DNA from: Muricoccus harenae
Lineage (GTDB): Bacteria > Pseudomonadota > Alphaproteobacteria > Acetobacterales > Acetobacteraceae
DNA: 64,000 nucleotides
Assembly: GCF_009848505.1 (NCBI RefSeq)
Contig: NZ_WWDL01000014.1
Span: 50,612-114,611, forward strand
Direction of reading: 5' to 3'
This document shows, piece after piece, positions 26,980 through 36,579 of the stretch. A program made the position numbers and the translations under genes. Under the pieces are notes generated by a model. It saw only the letters and a program-made list of their open reading frames with translations, ran no database searches and had not been told where the DNA came from. Numbering within the stretch: the first letter of the stretch is position 1; every line of letters starts with the position of its first letter.

Positions 26980-27978
26980 ATGCCCCATTCCGCCCTTAAG
27001 GCGACCCGTCGGAGCTTGCTGGCCGCGCCCGCCCTGCTCCTCGCCCGGCCAGGCCTGGCGCAGGCGCAGGCGCCCGAGGGCTGGCCGAGCCGTCCCGTCA
27101 CCATGCTGGTGCCCTTCGTGGCGGGCGGCCCATCGGACATCGTGGCGCGGGCTGCCTCGAACACCATGACCCAGGCGATCGGGCAGACCGTGGTGGTCGA
27201 GAACCGCCCGGGCGCGAATGGCGAGATTGCTGCCCGAGCCGCCGCCCGCGCAGCGCCGGATGGGCATACGCTGATGATCGGCTCGATCGGCGTCTGGGCG
27301 ATCAACGCCGCGCTCCGTCCGGAACTCGGTTATGATCCCATCCGCGACTTCACCCCGCTGGTGCTTGCCGTCACCACGCCGAACGTGCTGGTGGTGAACG
27401 AGAAGCATCCGGCCCGCGATATGGCCTCGCTTATCGCCTGGCTGAAGGAGCGCGGCGGACGCGCCTCCTACTCCACCTCCGGTGTCGGATCCTCGGATCA
27501 GATGACGACGGAGCTGTTCAAGCTGCGCACCGGCACGGAGATCACCCATGTCCCCTATAAGGGCGGCGCGGCCGCGGCGACGGACCTGATCGCCGGCAAT
27601 ATTGACCTTTCCTTCCAGAATCTCGGCACGGTGGCCACCCATATCTCGGGCGGCCGGCTGCGTGCGCTCATGGTCACCAGCGAGAATCCTCATCCCGTGC
27701 TGCCGGGTGTGCCGACGGCGAAGCAGGCCGGGCTCAATGATTTCGTCGTCACCTCCTGGCAGTCCTTCATGGGTCCGGCCGGCATGCCCATCCCGCTGCG
27801 GGACCGCGTGGCAGGCGCTCTGCGCGACGCGCTGCTGCATCCCGATACCAAGCCGCGCCTGGAAGCCATCGGCTTCGATGTCGTGCCCAGCACGCCCGAT
27901 GACTATCGTCGGTTCCAGGAGGCGGAGATCAACCGCTGGCGCGAGGTGATCCAGGTCGCGCGCATCACAGCGAGCTGA
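26980..27978 (+). CDS. Bug/TctC-family periplasmic solute-binding protein
   Basis: A 332-residue protein starting [22 protein letters not shown], a typical twin-arginine-like leader ending GLAQAQA, with GGGAGGA about seven bases upstream, which decides this start. Mature blocks are [30 protein letters not shown] and [12 protein letters not shown]. It stands alone, divergent from fhs and convergent with the PhnW-like gene, so no pathway can be attached to it. It is the fourth of six Bug proteins in the window. Confidence 0.93.
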   Translation: MPHSALKATRRSLLAAPALLLARPGLAQAQAPEGWPSRPVTMLVPFVAGGPSDIVARAASNTMTQAIGQTVVVENRPGANGEIAARAAARAAPDGHTLMIGSIGVWAINAALRPELGYDPIRDFTPLVLAVTTPNVLVVNEKHPARDMASLIAWLKERGGRASYSTSGVGSSDQMTTELFKLRTGTEITHVPYKGGAAAATDLIAGNIDLSFQNLGTVATHISGGRLRALMVTSENPHPVLPGVPTAKQAGLNDFVVTSWQSFMGPAGMPIPLRDRVAGALRDALLHPDTKPRLEAIGFDVVPSTPDDYRRFQEAEINRWREVIQVARITAS

Positions 27979-27992
27979 CCCGGCGTGCGGCC

Positions 27993-28016
27993 CGGCGTTG
28001 ACGCAGGTCAACGCCG
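27993..28016 (+). terminator. Hairpin after an orphan Bug gene
   Basis: CGGCGTTGAC and GTCAACGCCG form a perfect 10-bp stem around GCAG, beginning 15 bp after the stop of the Bug gene. There is no T-run, so it may be a factor-assisted terminator or RNA-stabilising structure. The sequence between here and the PhnW-like stop at 28314 (about 300 bp) shows no gene that could be supported. Confidence 0.6.
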
Positions 28017-28313
28017 CGCACCTCCGCGACCGGTGCCCGTTTTCGCACGGCGGCACGTGCCATGGGAAAGCGGGAAGCCCCTCTCGATCAGGATCGGTGC
28101 ACGGGCCGCGGCTCTTATGAGCCGCACCGCGCTGGCGCCGTTCCTGCCCAGAGGACTTCCGCGGGATCCGGCAGCCGCCCGTGCGCGGCAACCCATCAGC
28201 AACCGCGCCAGCTTCGCCCCAGGATCATCAGTGAGGGCGTCGGCTACCGCTTCTGACCGGCCACGGAAGCGTTGCAACGAGGCGCCGGAAACAGGCGCCC
28301 CGCATGGGCCGGA

Positions 28314-29429
28314 TCAGGCGGCGACGCGCGGCGCCACGCCCATTTCCGCCAGCACCTCGCCCATGGCCGCCACCGCGCCCCGCATATCGTCCGGCGTCAC
28401 CGCCCCGATGCAGCCGATGCGGATGGTGGGTGTCTTCGTCGTGAAGAAGTTGCTGATCAGCACGCCGCGCCGCTTCAGCGCATCGACGAAGCCCTGCAGC
28501 GTGAAACCGGGAGAATCCGGCTGGTGCAGCGTCAGGATGATGGGCCCCTGGTGCGCGGCGTCGAGATAAGGCCGCAGCCCCAGCCGCTCCACCCCGGCGC
28601 GCAGCACGCGCATGTTCTCGGTGTAGCGTGCCAGCCGGGCCTTCTGCCCGCCCTCGGCGACATAGAGATCCATCGCCACGCCAAAGGCATGCAGCGCCTG
28701 CACCGGCGGCGTGAAGCGGAAGCTCCCCCAGCCGGACCGCTCGGCATGCAGCAGCACGTCGCCCAGGTCGAAGCACCAGGACCCCGCCTTCCCCGCGCGC
28801 TCGCGCGCCCGCTCCATCGGGCAGATCGCAAAACCGATCCCGGGCAGTCCCTCAATGCACTTGTTGGAGGTGAAGAGCACCGCATCGCATTCCGGCTGCG
28901 CCTTCAGGTCGAAGGGCAATGCACCGAAGGCGGAGACGGCATCGACGATCAACCTCCGCCCCGCCGCGCGCACCGCAGCGCCGACCTCGGCCGGATCGTT
29001 GATGATGCCGCTGCCCGTCTCGGAATAGACCATCCCGACATGTGAGATCGTCGGATCCGCCGCAAGGGCCGCCGCCACCTCGTCGCCGCGCACGCGGCGC
29101 GTATCGGGCACCGGCATCGGCACCGGGTTGCGCCCAGCCTCGCGCGCGAGGCGGATGATGCGCTCCGCATAGGCACCGTTGCAGGGCACCAGGATCCGCC
29201 CGCCCGCCGGCACGAAGGTCCGCAACGCGGCCTCCACCATGAAATGCCCGGCACCCTGGAGCGGCAGCGTCGCATGCACCCCCGCGACGCCGCCGGCGAG
29301 GTCGCGCACCCGCTCCCGGATGGCGATGTATTCCACGCCGAAGTCGCGGTCCCAGGGGGCGATGTCCACGGCCATGGCCGCGCGCGTCTCGGGGCGCGTC
29401 TGAACGGGGCCGGGGGTGAGCAGGAGCAT
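28314..29429 (-). CDS. phnW: 2-aminoethylphosphonate-pyruvate transaminase-like class V aminotransferase
   Basis: The 371-residue protein opens with LLLTPGPVQTRPETRAAM, the PhnW N-terminal pattern, and has LQGAGHFMVEA, IVDAVSAFGALP and the PLP-lysine motif TSNKCIEGLPG (K190). C-terminal FFTTKTPTIRIGCIGAV also fits. PhnW moves the amino group of 2-aminoethylphosphonate to pyruvate, giving phosphonoacetaldehyde and alanine. The usual partners phnX or phnA/phnY and a phosphonate transporter are not in the window, so a role with a related amino acid (for example an alanine-glyoxylate type) remains possible. The start MLLLTPG is chosen over a longer frame lacking homology. Confidence 0.82.
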   Translation of the reverse strand: MLLLTPGPVQTRPETRAAMAVDIAPWDRDFGVEYIAIRERVRDLAGGVAGVHATLPLQGAGHFMVEAALRTFVPAGGRILVPCNGAYAERIIRLAREAGRNPVPMPVPDTRRVRGDEVAAALAADPTISHVGMVYSETGSGIINDPAEVGAAVRAAGRRLIVDAVSAFGALPFDLKAQPECDAVLFTSNKCIEGLPGIGFAICPMERARERAGKAGSWCFDLGDVLLHAERSGWGSFRFTPPVQALHAFGVAMDLYVAEGGQKARLARYTENMRVLRAGVERLGLRPYLDAAHQGPIILTLHQPDSPGFTLQGFVDALKRRGVLISNFFTTKTPTIRIGCIGAVTPDDMRGAVAAMGEVLAEMGVAPRVAA

Positions 29430-29499
29430 GCCGGGTGACCTTGTGTGGCGGCGTCGAAGCCCGCACAAACTGCACCCCCCCGCAGGCCGGGACAACCCG

Positions 29500-30120
29500 T
29501 CACGCCGTCAGCGCGCCCCGCAGCTCCCGTACCAGCTTGCGCCGGATAGCCTCGGCGAAGGCGGCGTAGTCGCCGCATTCCATGACGAAGGCACCCGGCC
29601 CGCCGATCACCTCGGCCGCGTAATGGGCGGCCAGGTCCGGCTCCTCGTTCACGACGGCCAGGGCATTGATCGTCACTCCCGCCGCCACTGCCGCGTCCCG
29701 CACAGGGCCGGAGGCGATGCCGGCATTCCCCGCCCCGTCGCCCGAGACATCCACCACCGGCCGAGCCGCATCCCCCGGGAACTCCGCCAGCAGGCGCAGC
29801 GAGGCCCTCAACCCCTCTCCCAGCGCGGTAGCGCCGGCCGGGACCAGCCTCGGGGCGGAATCCACCTCATCGGCCAGGGCAGTGGCGCCCTCGACATCCG
29901 CCAGCAGCATCCAGGGCACGGCCACGGCCTGGGCCTTCGGTCCCGACCACAGGATCACCGCCACGGCCGCCGCCCCGCGGGGCCCGCCCATCGCGGCCGC
30001 CACCACCGCCGGATCGCGGAAGGCCGCGGCCAACCCGCCCATCATCAGGCCGAACTCGTCATGATCGACGGAGGAGGAGGCGTCCACCGCCAGGCAGAGA
30101 GCGATGTCCACGTCCCGCAT
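29500..30120 (-). CDS. DUF1194-type von Willebrand factor A domain protein
   Basis: A 206-residue vWA domain protein. The MIDAS metal site is visible as DASSS (DxSxS) in ALCLAVDASSSVDHDEF near the N-terminus, and VDVSGDGAGNAG supplies the later loop. DUF1194 relatives usually have a secretion signal; from the ATG at 30120 none is seen. The frame is open upstream, but no start there gives a convincing leader. The function of the family is unknown. Confidence 0.82.
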   Translation of the reverse strand: MRDVDIALCLAVDASSSVDHDEFGLMMGGLAAAFRDPAVVAAAMGGPRGAAAVAVILWSGPKAQAVAVPWMLLADVEGATALADEVDSAPRLVPAGATALGEGLRASLRLLAEFPGDAARPVVDVSGDGAGNAGIASGPVRDAAVAAGVTINALAVVNEEPDLAAHYAAEVIGGPGAFVMECGDYAAFAEAIRRKLVRELRGALTA

Positions 30121-30382
30121 CCGGCGCAAGTTGGGGCACCCGGCGGCGACGGGCAATGCACGCCTCGCCAGGCATGGCACGGCCCGAGCCACATAATGGC
30201 CACTTCCCTGCAGTTGAATTCGTGCTTGCGGGCGTGCATCTGCTGGCTTCGCCTGAGCGCTGAGCCCAGGATCAACAATGCGCGCTGGCGTTGGCCCCTC
30301 CGGGCATGATGCCGGCGGAGCCCCGCCAGTGCTGCGATGTCGCTTCCATTCAACACCTAAGCAGGGGCAAAGTTCGGACTTC

Positions 30383-31027
30383 ATGGACGGCACGATGAAC
30401 CTGCCCTCGCCCGGTCTGGGCGAGACCCCGGCACATGAGGCCCCCATTTCCCGCATCGTGGCCGAGGTTGCCGCGACCTTTCCGGGCGAGCGCATCACGC
30501 TGGGGGAGATGGCCGAGGCTTTCGGCGACCGCGCCTTCGGCCTGCTGATCCTTCTGCTCTTGCTCCCTTCCCTTCTGCCCGGCATGGCCAGCGTCTTCGG
30601 CCTCCCCATGCTGGTGCTGGGGGTGCAGATGGGTCTCGGCCGACGCGTGCCGAAGCTGCCCGGCTTCATGGCCCGGCAATCGATCAGGCGCACCGACCTG
30701 CTGCGCTTGGCCGGCGCCTCATCCAAATGGCTGCGCCGGATCGAGAAATATGTCCGCCCGCGTCCCGGCCCCTTCACTTCCCCCTTCGGTGACAGGCTCT
30801 TCGGCTGGCTGACCGTCTATGTCTCCATCATGCTCATCCTGCCCGGCCCGGGCACCAACGGCCCGCCCGCCTTCGGCAATATCGTCATGGCCCTGGGGCT
30901 GGTGGAACATGACAGCAAGACGATGGGCTGGGGCATCGCGCTGACCGTGCTTGGCTGCGCCTTCGCTACCGCCGTGCTGGGCGTGCTGTGCTGGCTAGGG
31001 GTGGAGGCGCTCGGCTTCGTGTTCTGA
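30383..31027 (+). CDS. ExoD family membrane protein
   Basis: A 214-residue protein with the ExoD pattern: a soluble start (ERITLGEMAEAFGDRAFGLLILLLLLPSLLP), the SVFGLPMLVLGVQM block, and two C-terminal hydrophobic hairpins (YVSIMLILPGPGTNGPPAFGN and the last ~25 residues). ExoD is linked to exopolysaccharide synthesis and alkali sensitivity in rhizobia, with no known biochemical activity. The ATG at 30383 is used because residues before it are not conserved in character. It stands divergent from the vWA gene. Confidence 0.85.
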   Translation: MDGTMNLPSPGLGETPAHEAPISRIVAEVAATFPGERITLGEMAEAFGDRAFGLLILLLLLPSLLPGMASVFGLPMLVLGVQMGLGRRVPKLPGFMARQSIRRTDLLRLAGASSKWLRRIEKYVRPRPGPFTSPFGDRLFGWLTVYVSIMLILPGPGTNGPPAFGNIVMALGLVEHDSKTMGWGIALTVLGCAFATAVLGVLCWLGVEALGFVF

Positions 31028-31123
31028 GGAACACACCGGGGAATGCATCGGGGCCACTGCCCCGCGGAACCGGCCCTGGAACCCTCGCGACCCGGCCCAC
31101 CCTGCGTTACACGCCACGCCATG

Positions 31124-31320
31124 CGCCGGTGGCCCGCAAGGGCTGAAACGGGAATGCGCGACGTGCTGCCATGCGGCACCCATCCGCAGCTGCCCTCGCA
31201 ACTGTAGGCGGCCGATCCGGCCCCCAACGCCATTGTGGCTGCCCTCATCTGGAAAGGGGCCATGAGAAGGCGGGGGCCCATCCCGAAAGGGCGGCCGCGA
31301 GCCAGGAGACCGGCCGGCGC
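31124..31320 (+). promoter_or_regulatory. Cobalamin (adenosylcobalamin) riboswitch
   Basis: The conserved landmarks occur in order: GGTGGCCC near 31128, GAAACGGGAATGCG, the core CTGCCCTCGCAACTGT (about 31190-31205) and the hallmark AGCCAGGAGACC at 31300-31311. These define the B12 riboswitch aptamer. It lies 160 bp before a TonB-dependent receptor gene on the same strand, so receptor synthesis should fall when cobalamin is plentiful. The expression platform was not resolved. Confidence 0.93.
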
Positions 31321-31473
31321 AGAGCTGTCTCGCGCGTGCCGGGCGAGGTGCACCGGCGCAACGGACCTTGGACAGGGGGCGACACGCCCCTTCCGCAGGC
31401 GAGAACCGCGTCCACCCGCCGCGCACCACATCCGGCGCGCGGCCGATCGAGACCGCTCCGCCGGGGATATCCG

Positions 31474-33435
31474 ATGCGACGCCTTCTTCTTTCCTTCACC
31501 GCCCTCGCACCCGCCGCCCTCGCCCAGCCCACGCCGCCCGTCACCCAGCCCAGCGCGGCCGTGTCGGAGACGGTCGTCACCGCCACCCGCGTGCCCACGC
31601 CCATCGAGCGCGTGCCCGCCGGCGTCACGGTGATCGACCGCCAGACCATCGAGGAACGCGGCTACCAGACCCTCGGCGAGGCCCTGGCGACGGTGCCCGG
31701 CCTCTCCCTCCTGCAGTCCGGCGGCATAGGCCAGCCCTCCAGCGCCTTCATCCGCGGCACCGCCTCCCGCCACGCGCTGGTGCTGCTGGACGGCGTGCCG
31801 ATCAACGACGCCGCCGAGCCCAATGGCGCCTTCAACTTCGGCAATGAGCTGCTGGGGCTGGACGTGGAGCGGATCGAGGTGCTGCGCGGCCCCGCCTCCT
31901 CCCTCTATGGCTCCGGTGCCATCGGCGGAGTGGTGAACATCGTCACCCGCCGGGCACCGAAGGATCGCAGCTTCGCACCCTATGGCGAGCTCGCGGGCGG
32001 CAGCAACCGGACGCTGCGCGGCGGCGGCGGCATCGCCGGCACGGTGGGCGAGTTCGACTACCTGCTTTCTCTCCGCAGCCTCTCCACCCGCGGCACGGAC
32101 GCCACTCCCTCGCGCTTCACCCGCGACACCGGGGAACGCGACGGCTTCCGCAGCACTGGCGCCACCGTCCGCCTCGGCTGGACTCCGAGCGAGCGCTTCC
32201 GGCTCGAAGGCCTGGCCAACTGGCGTGAGAACCATGGCGGGCTGGACGACGTGCCGAATGACGACCCGAACTACTCCTTCGAGGATCGCCGCTACACCGG
32301 CCAGATCCGTGCCGAAGCCCGCCCCCTCAACGCCTGGACGACGGGCTTCCGCATCGCCCGCACGGTGGACCGCCGCCGCTACAGCAACCTCGCCGACAGT
32401 CTCTCCCTCTCCACCACCGATGATCTCTATCGTGGCGAGCGCACGGTCTTCGACTGGGGCAACCAGCTCCGCCTGCCCGATGCCGGCCTGATCGACCAGA
32501 GCCAGCTGTCCTTCGGCGTGACCCATGAGCGCGAGGAGGTCCGCCAGGCCTCCGGCGACGCCTTCTTCCGCACCACCACCAATGCCGATGCCGGCAGCAC
32601 CGGGGCGCAGGCCGGATACCAGCTGCGGCTGTTCCGGCGCCTTGATCTCTCCGCCGGCATCCGCAACGACGATGCCGAGGATTACGGCACCCACACCACC
32701 TATCGCCTCGGCGCCGTGCTGGCAGTGCCGGAGATCGGCGCGCGCCTGCGCACCGCCTATGGCACCGCCTTCAAGGCGCCCTCGCTCTACCAACGCTACG
32801 GACGCATTGGGGACTTCTTCCAGGGCAATCCGGATCTCCGCCCTGAAATCTCCGCCGGCTGGGAGGCGGGGGCCGAGTTCGACATTCGGCTGGCAGGGCA
32901 AAAGGACTTCGCGACTCTCGGTGCCACCTATTTCGACAACCGCATCCGCGACCTGATCAACTACGACGCCTCCTTCACCTCGCTGGAGAACATCGACCGC
33001 GCGCGCATCATGGGCGCCGAGTTCACCGCTACCCTGCGCCCCGCACGCTGGCTCACGGTGAACGCCGCCTACACCATCACCGACGCACGCGATGCGCGCA
33101 GCGGCGAGCGCTTGGCCCGTCGTCCCGAGCAGCAGCTGGCCATCAACGCCAGCCTCCGCCCGATGGAGAACGTGACCATCGCGCCGGAGGTGATCCTGTT
33201 CGGCCGCTCGCGCGAAGGCGCCTTCGCTTCCTACCGCGACGACGGCAGCGCCTACATGGCCGCGCGGGACAACAAGGCCGGTGCCGTCTTCAACCTGACG
33301 GCAACCTGGCAGGTGACGGAGCCGGTGGCTCTCTTCGCGGAAGGCCGGAACCTGACCGACAGCGACTTCGAGCCGGTGAACGGCTTCGCCATCCCCGGGC
33401 GGACGGTGCTGGTGGGGACGCGGTTCCGGTTCTGA
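31474..33435 (+). CDS. btuB: TonB-dependent vitamin B12 receptor, BtuB-like
   Basis: A 653-residue outer-membrane receptor: short signal peptide (MRRLLLSFTALAPAALAQ), a segment SETVVTATRVPTP resembling a TonB box, a plug domain (GVTVIDRQTIEERGYQTLGEAL, VLLDGVPIND, VERIEVLRGPASSLYGSGAIGGVVNIVTR) and a beta-barrel ending in aromatic residues RFRF. The upstream cobalamin riboswitch makes cobalamin or another corrinoid the likely substrate. No btuCDF genes are nearby, so inner-membrane uptake is encoded elsewhere. Confidence 0.92.
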   Translation: MRRLLLSFTALAPAALAQPTPPVTQPSAAVSETVVTATRVPTPIERVPAGVTVIDRQTIEERGYQTLGEALATVPGLSLLQSGGIGQPSSAFIRGTASRHALVLLDGVPINDAAEPNGAFNFGNELLGLDVERIEVLRGPASSLYGSGAIGGVVNIVTRRAPKDRSFAPYGELAGGSNRTLRGGGGIAGTVGEFDYLLSLRSLSTRGTDATPSRFTRDTGERDGFRSTGATVRLGWTPSERFRLEGLANWRENHGGLDDVPNDDPNYSFEDRRYTGQIRAEARPLNAWTTGFRIARTVDRRRYSNLADSLSLSTTDDLYRGERTVFDWGNQLRLPDAGLIDQSQLSFGVTHEREEVRQASGDAFFRTTTNADAGSTGAQAGYQLRLFRRLDLSAGIRNDDAEDYGTHTTYRLGAVLAVPEIGARLRTAYGTAFKAPSLYQRYGRIGDFFQGNPDLRPEISAGWEAGAEFDIRLAGQKDFATLGATYFDNRIRDLINYDASFTSLENIDRARIMGAEFTATLRPARWLTVNAAYTITDARDARSGERLARRPEQQLAINASLRPMENVTIAPEVILFGRSREGAFASYRDDGSAYMAARDNKAGAVFNLTATWQVTEPVALFAEGRNLTDSDFEPVNGFAIPGRTVLVGTRFRF

Positions 33436-33449
33436 CGGCGCCGTTGGCC

Positions 33450-33468
33450 CCGGAGGCCCTGCCTCCGG
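33450..33468. terminator. Hairpin 1 after btuB
   Basis: CCGGAGGC and GCCTCCGG pair around CCT, starting 14 bp after the btuB stop. It is the first of three strong palindromes before the convergent M20 peptidase gene and may contribute to transcription termination from either side. Confidence 0.55.
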
Positions 33469-33477
33469 ACCTCCGCT

Positions 33478-33497
33478 GGGGTGGCAGCGGCCACCCC
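33478..33497. repeat. Hairpin 2 after btuB
   Basis: GGGGTGGC and GCCACCCC form an 8-bp stem around AGCG. It lies 9 bp after hairpin 1. No T tract follows on either strand. Confidence 0.55.
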
Positions 33498-33573
33498 GGA
33501 CCCCGCGTCCAATTATCAGGGGATAGGGGCGGACAAGGCGGCGCCGCAGGCAGCCGCCAAACCGATTGCAGGT

Positions 33574-33592
33574 CCAGGGGCAAAGCCCCTGG
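33574..33592. terminator. Hairpin 3 at the end of the M20 peptidase gene
   Basis: CCAGGGGC and GCCCCTGG pair around AAA, two bases outside the stop of the M20 peptidase gene on the minus strand. It resembles the hairpin in front of fhs (CCCCAGGG/CCCTGGGG), which suggests a dispersed palindromic family. Confidence 0.6.
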
Positions 33593-33594
33593 CG

Positions 33595-34722
33595 TCACAG
33601 CGTCTCCAGCAGCCCCGCGATCACCTGCCCCCGAGGCGCCAGGTCCCGCCACAGGATATGCTCGAAGGGCGCATGCGCGCCGGCGCCGGTGCAGCCGAGG
33701 CCATCCAGCGTCGGGATGCCCAGGGCAGCGGTGAAGTTGCCATCCGACCCGCCGCCGCGATGCTGCTTCGGCAGTTCGTAGCCGGCCTCGCGCGCCAGCG
33801 CCCGCGCACGCTCGTAGAGGTTCAGGATATCTGCGTTCTCGGCGAAGGGTGGGCGGTTCATCCCGCCCTCGGCGGTGATGGTGATGCCGTCCTGGGTGCC
33901 GGCCAGGCCCAGGATCGCCTGTTCGAGCCGCTCGCCATCCGCCTCGGTGGCCACGCGCAGGTCGATCTCGCAGCCGGCCTCGGGCGGGATCACGTTGGGG
34001 CGGGTGCCGCCCCAGACCGGAGCCACGTTGGTGGTGGTGCCACCGGCCAGGTCGACCATGCCATGGACCTTCTGGATCAGCCCGGCCAGCGCCACCACGG
34101 CACTGCGCCCTTCGGACCAGTTGCCGCCGGCATGGGCCGAGACGCCCTGGATCTTCACCACGAAGCGACCCACGCCCTTGCGGGCGGTCACGCAGCTGCC
34201 GTTGGGGCCGCCGGCCGGCTCAGGGATCAGCACGGCGCGGGCGCCGCGGGCCTCCTCCTCGATCAGCGCGCGGGAGGTGGGGCTGCCCACCTCCTCATCC
34301 GGGGTCAGCAACAGGGTGATGGGGCTCTTCGTCGCCACCTTCTGGCGCAGGATTTCGCGCACGGCGTTGAAGGCCAGGAATGACCCAGCCTTCATGTCGT
34401 AGATGCCGGGACCGAAGGCCTTCTCGCCCTCCACCTTCCAGGGCATCGAAGTGTCGAGCGTCTTATGGTCCCACACCGTGTCCAGGTGGCCGGCGATCAC
34501 CACGGGCTTGCCTGTGCCTGGGGTGCGGGCAACCAGGTTGTCGCCATAGCCGTCGCGCCCGGAAATGCGGGTGATGGCGGCGCCCACCTCGCGCAACCCG
34601 GCCTCGGCCTTGTCCATCAGCCCGTTCACCGCCTTCGGATCGGTGGTCGGGGTCTCATGCAGCACCCAACCGCGCAGCTCCTCCAACAGGGCCTCGCTGG
34701 TACCGACCTGGGTAACTGGCAT
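33595..34722 (-). CDS. M20-family metallopeptidase, glutamate-carboxypeptidase-like
   Basis: The 375-residue protein has the metal-binding sequence [11 protein letters not shown] (first zinc ligand His), the bridging aspartate region [10 protein letters not shown], and the catalytic glutamate plus ligand in LTPDEEVGS. It also carries the M20 dimerisation domain and a late histidine in [11 protein letters not shown]. Family members remove C-terminal glutamate or hydrolyse folate-type amides. MPVTQVG at 34722 is used as start, with GGAAAAAGGA upstream. No signal peptide is seen, so it is likely cytoplasmic. Confidence 0.9.
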   Translation of the reverse strand: MPVTQVGTSEALLEELRGWVLHETPTTDPKAVNGLMDKAEAGLREVGAAITRISGRDGYGDNLVARTPGTGKPVVIAGHLDTVWDHKTLDTSMPWKVEGEKAFGPGIYDMKAGSFLAFNAVREILRQKVATKSPITLLLTPDEEVGSPTSRALIEEEARGARAVLIPEPAGGPNGSCVTARKGVGRFVVKIQGVSAHAGGNWSEGRSAVVALAGLIQKVHGMVDLAGGTTTNVAPVWGGTRPNVIPPEAGCEIDLRVATEADGERLEQAILGLAGTQDGITITAEGGMNRPPFAENADILNLYERARALAREAGYELPKQHRGGGSDGNFTAALGIPTLDGLGCTGAGAHAPFEHILWRDLAPRGQVIAGLLETL

Positions 34723-34892
34723 GGGCAGACGTCCTTTTTCCTTGGCGCCACCGGGTTCTCGCGCCAGGGCGGGGGGCTTGTCCATGCCCCGAAGTCGGCG
34801 GCGTTCCTACGCACCCGGGGACCCCGGGCACCATCTTCAGCAGGCATTCAGACTCGCGCGGCATACTAGGCCGGCAAGGCTGGAGAAGTGGG

Positions 34893-35993
34893 ATGGACGG
34901 CGGCTCCTTCGGTACCATGAGCACCGCCGACCTGTCGGCACGAACGCCGTCTGGCCTCCCAGCCGCGACGCCGGAACGCGTGGTCGAGCTGGCCGAGACG
35001 GCTGCCACCCTGGCCGCGGCGAAGGCCCGCGCTATCCAGGCCATCACCGGCCAGACCCGCATCCTGGCGCTGAACGCGACGATCGAGGCCGCGCGGGCCG
35101 GCGAGCTGGGCCGCGGCTTCGCCGTGGTGGCTGGGGAGGTGAAGGCCGTCTCCGCCGAGGTGGCACGGCTGGCGGCTGAGATGGAAACCGAGCTGCGTGG
35201 CGCGCTGGAGGAGTTGCGGAATCTCGGCACGCGCATGGCCGCGGAGGTCCGCGGCCAGCGCCTGACCGATCTCTGCCTCAATGCCATCGAGATCATCGAC
35301 CGCAACCTCTACGAGCGCACCTGCGACGTGCGCTGGTGGGCCACTGATTCCGCCATGGTCGATTGCTGCACCAGCCCGGACGCCGCCCGGGTGGCGGAGG
35401 CGGAATCGCGGCTGGGCGTGATCCTCTCGGCCTATACGGTCTATCTCGATCTCTGGATCGCTTCTCCGGAGGGCCGGATCCTCGCGCATGGGCGCCCGGG
35501 TCGGTATCTGGGCCTGCGCGGCCTCGACGTCTCGGGCGAGCACTGGTTCCGCGAGGCGCTAAAATCCGCCAGCGGCGACGATTTTGCCGTGGCCGATGTC
35601 ACGCGCTGCGCCGCCCTGGGCGGCGCGCCGGTCGCCACCGATGCCGCGGCCGTTCGCGAGGGCGGGCAGGCCAACGGGCGGCCGGTCGGCGTGCTGGGCA
35701 TTCATTTCGACTGGGAGCCACAGGCACGGGCGGTGGTGGATGGCGTGCGCCTCTCGCCTGAGGAGGCCGCGCGCTCCCGCATGCTGCTGCTGGATGCCCG
35801 CGGCCGGATACTGGCCTCCTCGGATGGCAGGGGCGAGCTGGAGGAGAACCTGGCGCTCGACCGCCGGTGCGCCGTAAGCGGCGTAAGGGCCCAGGGCGGG
35901 GGGCTGATCGCCTTCCATGTGACCCCTGGCTACGAGACCTATCGCGGCCTGGACTGGTCCGGCGTGCTTCTCCAGGCTCCGCCGGGGAGGTGA
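34893..35993 (+). CDS. Soluble methyl-accepting chemotaxis-like protein with C-terminal cache-like sensor
   Basis: A 366-residue protein without membrane segments. Residues about 45-100 contain a chemoreceptor signalling tip ([20 protein letters not shown], then [11 protein letters not shown]), the region that contacts CheA/CheW. The remainder has [20 protein letters not shown] followed by a double cache-like sensor (about residues 140-355). The order, signalling tip first and sensor last, is the reverse of classical receptors. The coiled-coil is short, so few or no methylation sites are expected. It stands as a single gene; no che genes are nearby. Confidence 0.8.
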   Translation: MDGGSFGTMSTADLSARTPSGLPAATPERVVELAETAATLAAAKARAIQAITGQTRILALNATIEAARAGELGRGFAVVAGEVKAVSAEVARLAAEMETELRGALEELRNLGTRMAAEVRGQRLTDLCLNAIEIIDRNLYERTCDVRWWATDSAMVDCCTSPDAARVAEAESRLGVILSAYTVYLDLWIASPEGRILAHGRPGRYLGLRGLDVSGEHWFREALKSASGDDFAVADVTRCAALGGAPVATDAAAVREGGQANGRPVGVLGIHFDWEPQARAVVDGVRLSPEEAARSRMLLLDARGRILASSDGRGELEENLALDRRCAVSGVRAQGGGLIAFHVTPGYETYRGLDWSGVLLQAPPGR

Positions 35994-36104
35994 GGCGGAA
36001 GGCCGGGGCGGGAATGGCCGCCAGGCCGCCTTGCGCGGGGGGCAGGGCGTGCGAAGCTGGCGGCAACTGGGCTCCGCTGGCGCGCCGGGGGAAGGGGAAC
36101 CGGA

Positions 36105-36551
36105 ATGGACGGGCTAAGCTTCGAGGACCTATCGCTGGGCCAGTCCGCCCGCTTCGCCAAGACCATCACGGAATCCGATATCCTCCTCTTCGCCGCCGTC
36201 TCCGGCGACAACAACCCGGTCCATCTGGATGCCGAGGCTGCCGCGTCCTCCTTTTTCGGGGAGCGGGTGGCGCATGGGATGCTCACCGCCTCCCTCATCT
36301 CCGGCCTGCTGGGCACCAAATTGCCGGGGCCGGGGGCGGTCTATGTATCCCAGACCCTGCATTTCCGCGCCCCGGTCCGCATCGGCCAGACCGTCGCCGC
36401 CACAGCCGCGGTGACGGCCCTGGACCCTGATCGCCGCCGGGCCACCCTCCGCACCTGCTGCACGGTCGCCGGAGTCGTGGTGCTGGAGGGTGAAGCCGTC
36501 GTGATGCTTCCTCCCCTCCATGCCAGAACCGAGCCCGTCCCGGCTGGATAG
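36105..36551 (+). CDS. MaoC-family (R)-enoyl-CoA hydratase-like protein
   Basis: A 148-residue hot-dog-fold protein with the hydratase motif SGDNNPVHLDAEAAASSFFG, which supplies the catalytic aspartate and histidine, followed by VAHGMLTASLISGLLG. Such proteins hydrate 2-enoyl-CoA to (R)-3-hydroxyacyl-CoA for fatty-acid oxidation or polyhydroxyalkanoate supply. A GGGGAA ribosome site precedes the ATG. It ends 28 bp before the LOG-family gene. Confidence 0.9.
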   Translation: MDGLSFEDLSLGQSARFAKTITESDILLFAAVSGDNNPVHLDAEAAASSFFGERVAHGMLTASLISGLLGTKLPGPGAVYVSQTLHFRAPVRIGQTVAATAAVTALDPDRRRATLRTCCTVAGVVVLEGEAVVMLPPLHARTEPVPAG

Positions 36552-36579
36552 TGCCATGCCGCGGTGCCACATTCGGTCC

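Noticed and set aside
27979..28313. Additional plus-strand gene between the Bug and PhnW-like genes
   Set aside because: Open frames of 60-90 codons here lack ribosome sites and protein-like composition; only a hairpin is supported.
30817..32901. 694-codon minus-strand open frame opposite the riboswitch and btuB
   Set aside because: It crosses a conserved riboswitch and the plug domain of the receptor in antisense; no motifs are present.
34866..35543. 225-codon minus-strand open frame opposite the chemoreceptor-like gene
   Set aside because: The plus-strand frame contains a conserved signalling tip; the minus frame has none.
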